From: Streptococcus timonensis
Lineage (GTDB): Bacteria > Bacillota > Bacilli > Lactobacillales > Streptococcaceae
Reading direction: 5' to 3'
Assembly: GCF_900095845.1 (NCBI RefSeq)
Contig: NZ_FMIX01000003.1
Coordinates: 344,001 to 408,000, forward strand
Length of the DNA: 64,000 nucleotides
Positions 61,146 to 64,000 of this stretch are shown one piece after another. Under the pieces are notes generated by a model. The model made no database searches. It was not told the DNA's origin and saw only the letters and a program-made list of their open reading frames with translations. Numbering within the stretch: position 1 is the stretch's first letter; each line of letters begins with the position of its first letter. A program made the position numbers and the translations under genes.

Positions 61146-61838
61146 ATGGTAAAATTGGTTTTTGCTCGCCACGGTGAGTCTGAATGGAACAAAGCTAACC
61201 TTTTCACTGGTTGGGCTGATGTTGATTTGTCTGAAAAAGGTACACAACAAGCGATCGACGCTGGTAAATTGATCAAAGAAGCAGGTATCGAATTTGACCA
61301 AGCTTACACTTCAGTATTGAAACGTGCGATCAAAACAACTAACTTGGCTCTTGAAGCATCTGACCAATTGTGGGTTCCAGTTGAAAAATCATGGCGCTTG
61401 AACGAACGTCACTACGGTGGTTTGACTGGTAAAAACAAAGCAGAAGCAGCTGAACAATTCGGTGATGAGCAAGTTCACATCTGGCGTCGTTCATACGATG
61501 TATTGCCTCCAGCAATGCCTCGTGATGATGAGCACTCAGCTCACACAGACCGTCGTTATGCTTCACTTGACGATTCAGTCATTCCAGATGCTGAAAACTT
61601 GAAAGTAACTTTGGAACGCGCTCTTCCATTCTGGGAAGATAAAATTGCTCCAGCGCTTAAAGATGGTAAAAACGTATTCGTAGGTGCACACGGTAACTCA
61701 ATCCGCGCCCTTGTAAAACACATCAAACAATTGTCAGACGACGAAATCATGGATGTGGAAATTCCTAACTTCCCACCATTGGTATTTGAGTTTGACGAAA
61801 AATTAAATGTAGTTGCTGAATACTATCTTGGTAAATAA
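61146..61838 (+). CDS. gpmA: 2,3-bisphosphoglycerate-dependent phosphoglycerate mutase
   Basis: 230 aa glycolytic enzyme interconverting 3- and 2-phosphoglycerate. [12 protein letters not shown] carries the phospho-acceptor His9; [17 protein letters not shown] and [15 protein letters not shown] complete the active site. Strong codon bias fits high expression; AAAAGGAGATCC precedes the ATG. Confidence 0.98.
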   Translation: MVKLVFARHGESEWNKANLFTGWADVDLSEKGTQQAIDAGKLIKEAGIEFDQAYTSVLKRAIKTTNLALEASDQLWVPVEKSWRLNERHYGGLTGKNKAEAAEQFGDEQVHIWRRSYDVLPPAMPRDDEHSAHTDRRYASLDDSVIPDAENLKVTLERALPFWEDKIAPALKDGKNVFVGAHGNSIRALVKHIKQLSDDEIMDVEIPNFPPLVFEFDEKLNVVAEYYLGK

Positions 61839-61858
61839 GCTAAGTTAAGCAGATTCAA

Positions 61859-61884
61859 GCCTAGGATACTTCCTAGGTTTTTTT
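61859..61884 (+). terminator. Terminator of gpmA
   Basis: CCTAGGA / TCCTAGG stem with a TACT loop followed by T7. Confidence 0.85.
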
Positions 61885-61981
61885 ATATATAATATTCTCA
61901 AAAGGTTAAAAAACAATGTGTGATGCAATTTAACTTGTCAAAGGCCATCTTTCTTGTTATAATAGTTAGGATGGAGGCACT

Positions 61982-62134
61982 ATGGCACTAAAAAAAGCAA
62001 GTCTAGCCTGTGAGGTTTGTGGTTCAAGGAATTATTCAATCAAAATTAGTGGAACTCCAAAACCAACACGCTTAGAAGTAAATAAATTTTGTAAACATTG
62101 TGGCAAGTACACTATACATAAAGAAACGAGATAG
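61982..62134 (+). CDS. rpmG: Ribosomal protein L33
   Basis: 50 aa. Two cysteine pairs (CEVCG and CKHCGK) form the zinc ribbon of the C+ type of bL33; it ends [17 protein letters not shown] precedes the ATG. First gene of rpmG-secE-nusG. Confidence 0.93.
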   Translation: MALKKASLACEVCGSRNYSIKISGTPKPTRLEVNKFCKHCGKYTIHKETR

Positions 62135-62143
62135 GAGAATAGA

Positions 62144-62320
62144 ATGAGTTTTATTAAGGATATTTTTACACTTCTTAAAGAAACAACTTGGCCAACCCGC
62201 AAAGAAAGTTGGTTAGATTTTAAATCAATTATTGAATATACAGCCTTTTTTGTAATCATAATTTATATTTTTGACCAATTGATTGTTAATGGCTTGATTC
62301 GCTTCATCAATATTTTCTAA
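62144..62320 (+). CDS. secE: Preprotein translocase subunit SecE
   Basis: 58 aa single-pass membrane protein of the SecYEG channel. The conserved cytoplasmic helix (LKETTWPTRKESW) precedes one membrane segment (about 32-53, YTAFFVIIIYIFDQLIVNGLI). It starts 9 bp after rpmG with AGGAGAATAGA upstream. Confidence 0.93.
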   Translation: MSFIKDIFTLLKETTWPTRKESWLDFKSIIEYTAFFVIIIYIFDQLIVNGLIRFINIF

Positions 62321-62349
62321 ATTGAAACATAGTTAAGAAAGGAAATATA

Positions 62350-62886
62350 ATGGATTCTTTTGATAAAGGATGGTTTGTTCTACAAACTTATTCTGGATAT
62401 GAAAATAAAGTAAAAGAAAATCTTTTACAACGTGCGCAAACCTATAATATGCTAGAAAATATTTTGCGCGTTGAAATCCCAACTCAAACAGTTCAAATTG
62501 AAAAGAATGGAAAGAAAAAAGAAGTTGAAGAGAACCGTTTTCCAGGATATGTTCTTGTTGAAATGGTTATGACAGATGAAGCATGGTTTGTAGTTCGTAA
62601 CACTCCAAACGTTACTGGATTTGTAGGCTCACACGGGAATAGATCTAAACCAACTCCGCTTTTGGAACAAGAAATTCGTGATATCCTAATTTCAATGGGA
62701 CAAACGGTCCAAGAATTTGATATCGATGTTGAAGTTGGTCAAACAGTGCGCATTATTGATGGTGCATTTACAGATTACACTGGTAAAATTACTGAAATTG
62801 ATAACAACAAAGTGAAAATGATTATTTCAATGTTTGGTAATGATACAATTGCTGAAGTAAATTTAAATCAAATTGCTGTCTTGTAA
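62350..62886 (+). CDS. nusG: Transcription elongation/antitermination factor NusG
   Basis: 178 aa. NGN domain (WFVLQTYSGYENKVKENLLQRA… RFPGYVLVEMVMTDEAWFVVRNTPNVTGFVG) followed by a KOW domain (DVEVGQTVRIIDGAFTDYTGKI). It binds RNA polymerase and links transcription to ribosomes and Rho. Confidence 0.97.
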   Translation: MDSFDKGWFVLQTYSGYENKVKENLLQRAQTYNMLENILRVEIPTQTVQIEKNGKKKEVEENRFPGYVLVEMVMTDEAWFVVRNTPNVTGFVGSHGNRSKPTPLLEQEIRDILISMGQTVQEFDIDVEVGQTVRIIDGAFTDYTGKITEIDNNKVKMIISMFGNDTIAEVNLNQIAVL

Positions 62887-62916
62887 TTTCTTTAATAGTA
62901 TGCAGAATAATTAGTT

Positions 62917-62958
62917 CATATTTCAGACGGCCGCATTATAAAAGCTGTCTGAAATATG
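62917..62958. repeat. Inverted repeat after nusG
   Basis: CATATTTCAGAC / GTCTGAAATATG, perfect 12 bp, with an 18-nt loop that can add GGC/GC pairs. No T-run follows, so it is not a standard terminator although it lies where one is expected. Confidence 0.6.
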
Positions 62959-63035
62959 CAATATAATAAAACTAGATTGTTTTGACTCAAGAATTTAGCC
63001 TAACATAAAAAATTTAAAAAATATAGTTAAATCTG

Positions 63036-63063
63036 TTGACAAGATTCTAAAAGTAGGTATAAT
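63036..63063 (+). promoter_or_regulatory. Promoter of tRNA-Glu
   Basis: TTGACA (63036-63041), 16-bp spacer, TATAAT (63058-63063), 20 bp before the tRNA. Confidence 0.8.
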
Positions 63064-63083
63064 AGAAAGAGTTGAAAAGCTCA

Positions 63084-63155
63084 GGTCCGTTGGTCAAGGG
63101 GTTAAGACACCGCCTTTTCACGGCGGTAACACGGGTTCGAATCCCGTACGGACTA
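63084..63155 (+). tRNA. tRNA-Glu (anticodon TTC)
   Basis: 72 nt. Acceptor stem GGTCCGT pairs with ACGGACT; the anticodon stem CCGCC/GGCGG encloses loop TTTTCAC with TTC at 63117-63119; the T-arm CGGGTTCGAATCCCG is complete. CCA is not encoded. It lies just before the rRNA operon promoter. Confidence 0.96.
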
Positions 63156-63198
63156 TGAGTATGTTGCAGTAGAAGTTGAAAAAAGTTTGAAAAAGCTA

Positions 63199-63227
63199 TT
63201 GACAAGGAAAAGAAGCTGTGATATACT
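63199..63227 (+). promoter_or_regulatory. rRNA operon promoter
   Basis: TTGACA (63199-63204), 17-bp spacer, TATACT (63222-63227); a leader of ~155 nt follows before 16S. Confidence 0.82.
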
Positions 63228-63382
63228 AATATAGTTGTCGCTCACGACAGAAGTGAGAGGCAAAGACCTTTGAAAACTGAACAAGACGAACCAATGTGCA
63301 GGGCACTACAACTGATGTTGTAGTACTGAACAATGAAAAAACAATAAATCTGTCAGTGACAGAAATGAGTGAGAACTCAAAC

Positions 63383-64000
<618 letters not shown>

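Overview
The window is low-GC Firmicute DNA from a mitis-group Streptococcus. The 16S rRNA 5' end (from about 63383), the dexB–aliC–aliD–capsule arrangement, the HdiR/UmuC SOS operon, the ftsA–ftsZ–ylmE–sepF–ylmG–ylmH–divIVA–ileS string and the rpmG–secE–nusG cluster are all typical of oral streptococci related to S. oralis, S. mitis and S. infantis. Species cannot be fixed from the sequence alone.

Region 1 (1–15.4 kb) is accessory DNA. It opens with the tail of a SNF2-type helicase and a divergent restriction-modification pair: a cytosine-5 methylase and a Sau3AI/MutH-family nuclease, probably GATC-specific. Next is a lipoprotein gene, then an ISL3-family structure. A complete ISL3 element and a gutted second copy lie in the same orientation around a DUF4230-like gene, and the outermost ends carry the same 8-bp repeat (ACTTTATT). 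The gutted copy holds fragments of gltD, a BspA-type leucine-rich repeat gene and an IS3 transposase. A two-gene minus-strand module with a HEPN-like RNxxxH motif follows, then an orphan membrane protein. The region ends with a malolactic locus (mleR, mleS, mleP) lying between two ~295-bp direct repeats. Each repeat begins with the last 14 codons and stop of ribosomal protein S9 (rpsI), a known streptococcal island insertion site. One deletion removed the mleR DNA-binding domain, the divergent promoter region and the mleS start.

Region 2 (15.4–27.6 kb) is mostly core. It holds a DUF6287 surface protein, a GNAT acetyltransferase, a four-gene SOS operon (hdiR, umuC and two small genes) with a palindrome over its -35 box, glmS with two NagR-type sites and an unusual ribosome-binding layout, an Mga-like regulator, a UPF0371 protein and dexB.

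Region 3 (27.7–51.1 kb) is the surface polysaccharide locus. Two AliB-like peptide-binding lipoproteins are followed by wzg-wzh-wzd-wze-wchA-wchF, three further transferase genes (one Stealth type), a decayed wzy and a decayed transferase, an intact wzy, wzx, glf, a putative galactofuranosyltransferase and rmlACBD. The set resembles the receptor (coaggregation) polysaccharide loci of oral streptococci: a glucose-1-phosphate start, rhamnose, a phosphodiester and galactofuranose. The relic genes point to a past exchange of the polymerase.

Region 4 (51.4–64 kb) is core: the division cluster with an extra short DivIVA-domain gene directly before divIVA, T-box controlled ileS, gpmA, rpmG-secE-nusG, tRNA-Glu and the first ~620 bases of an rRNA operon.
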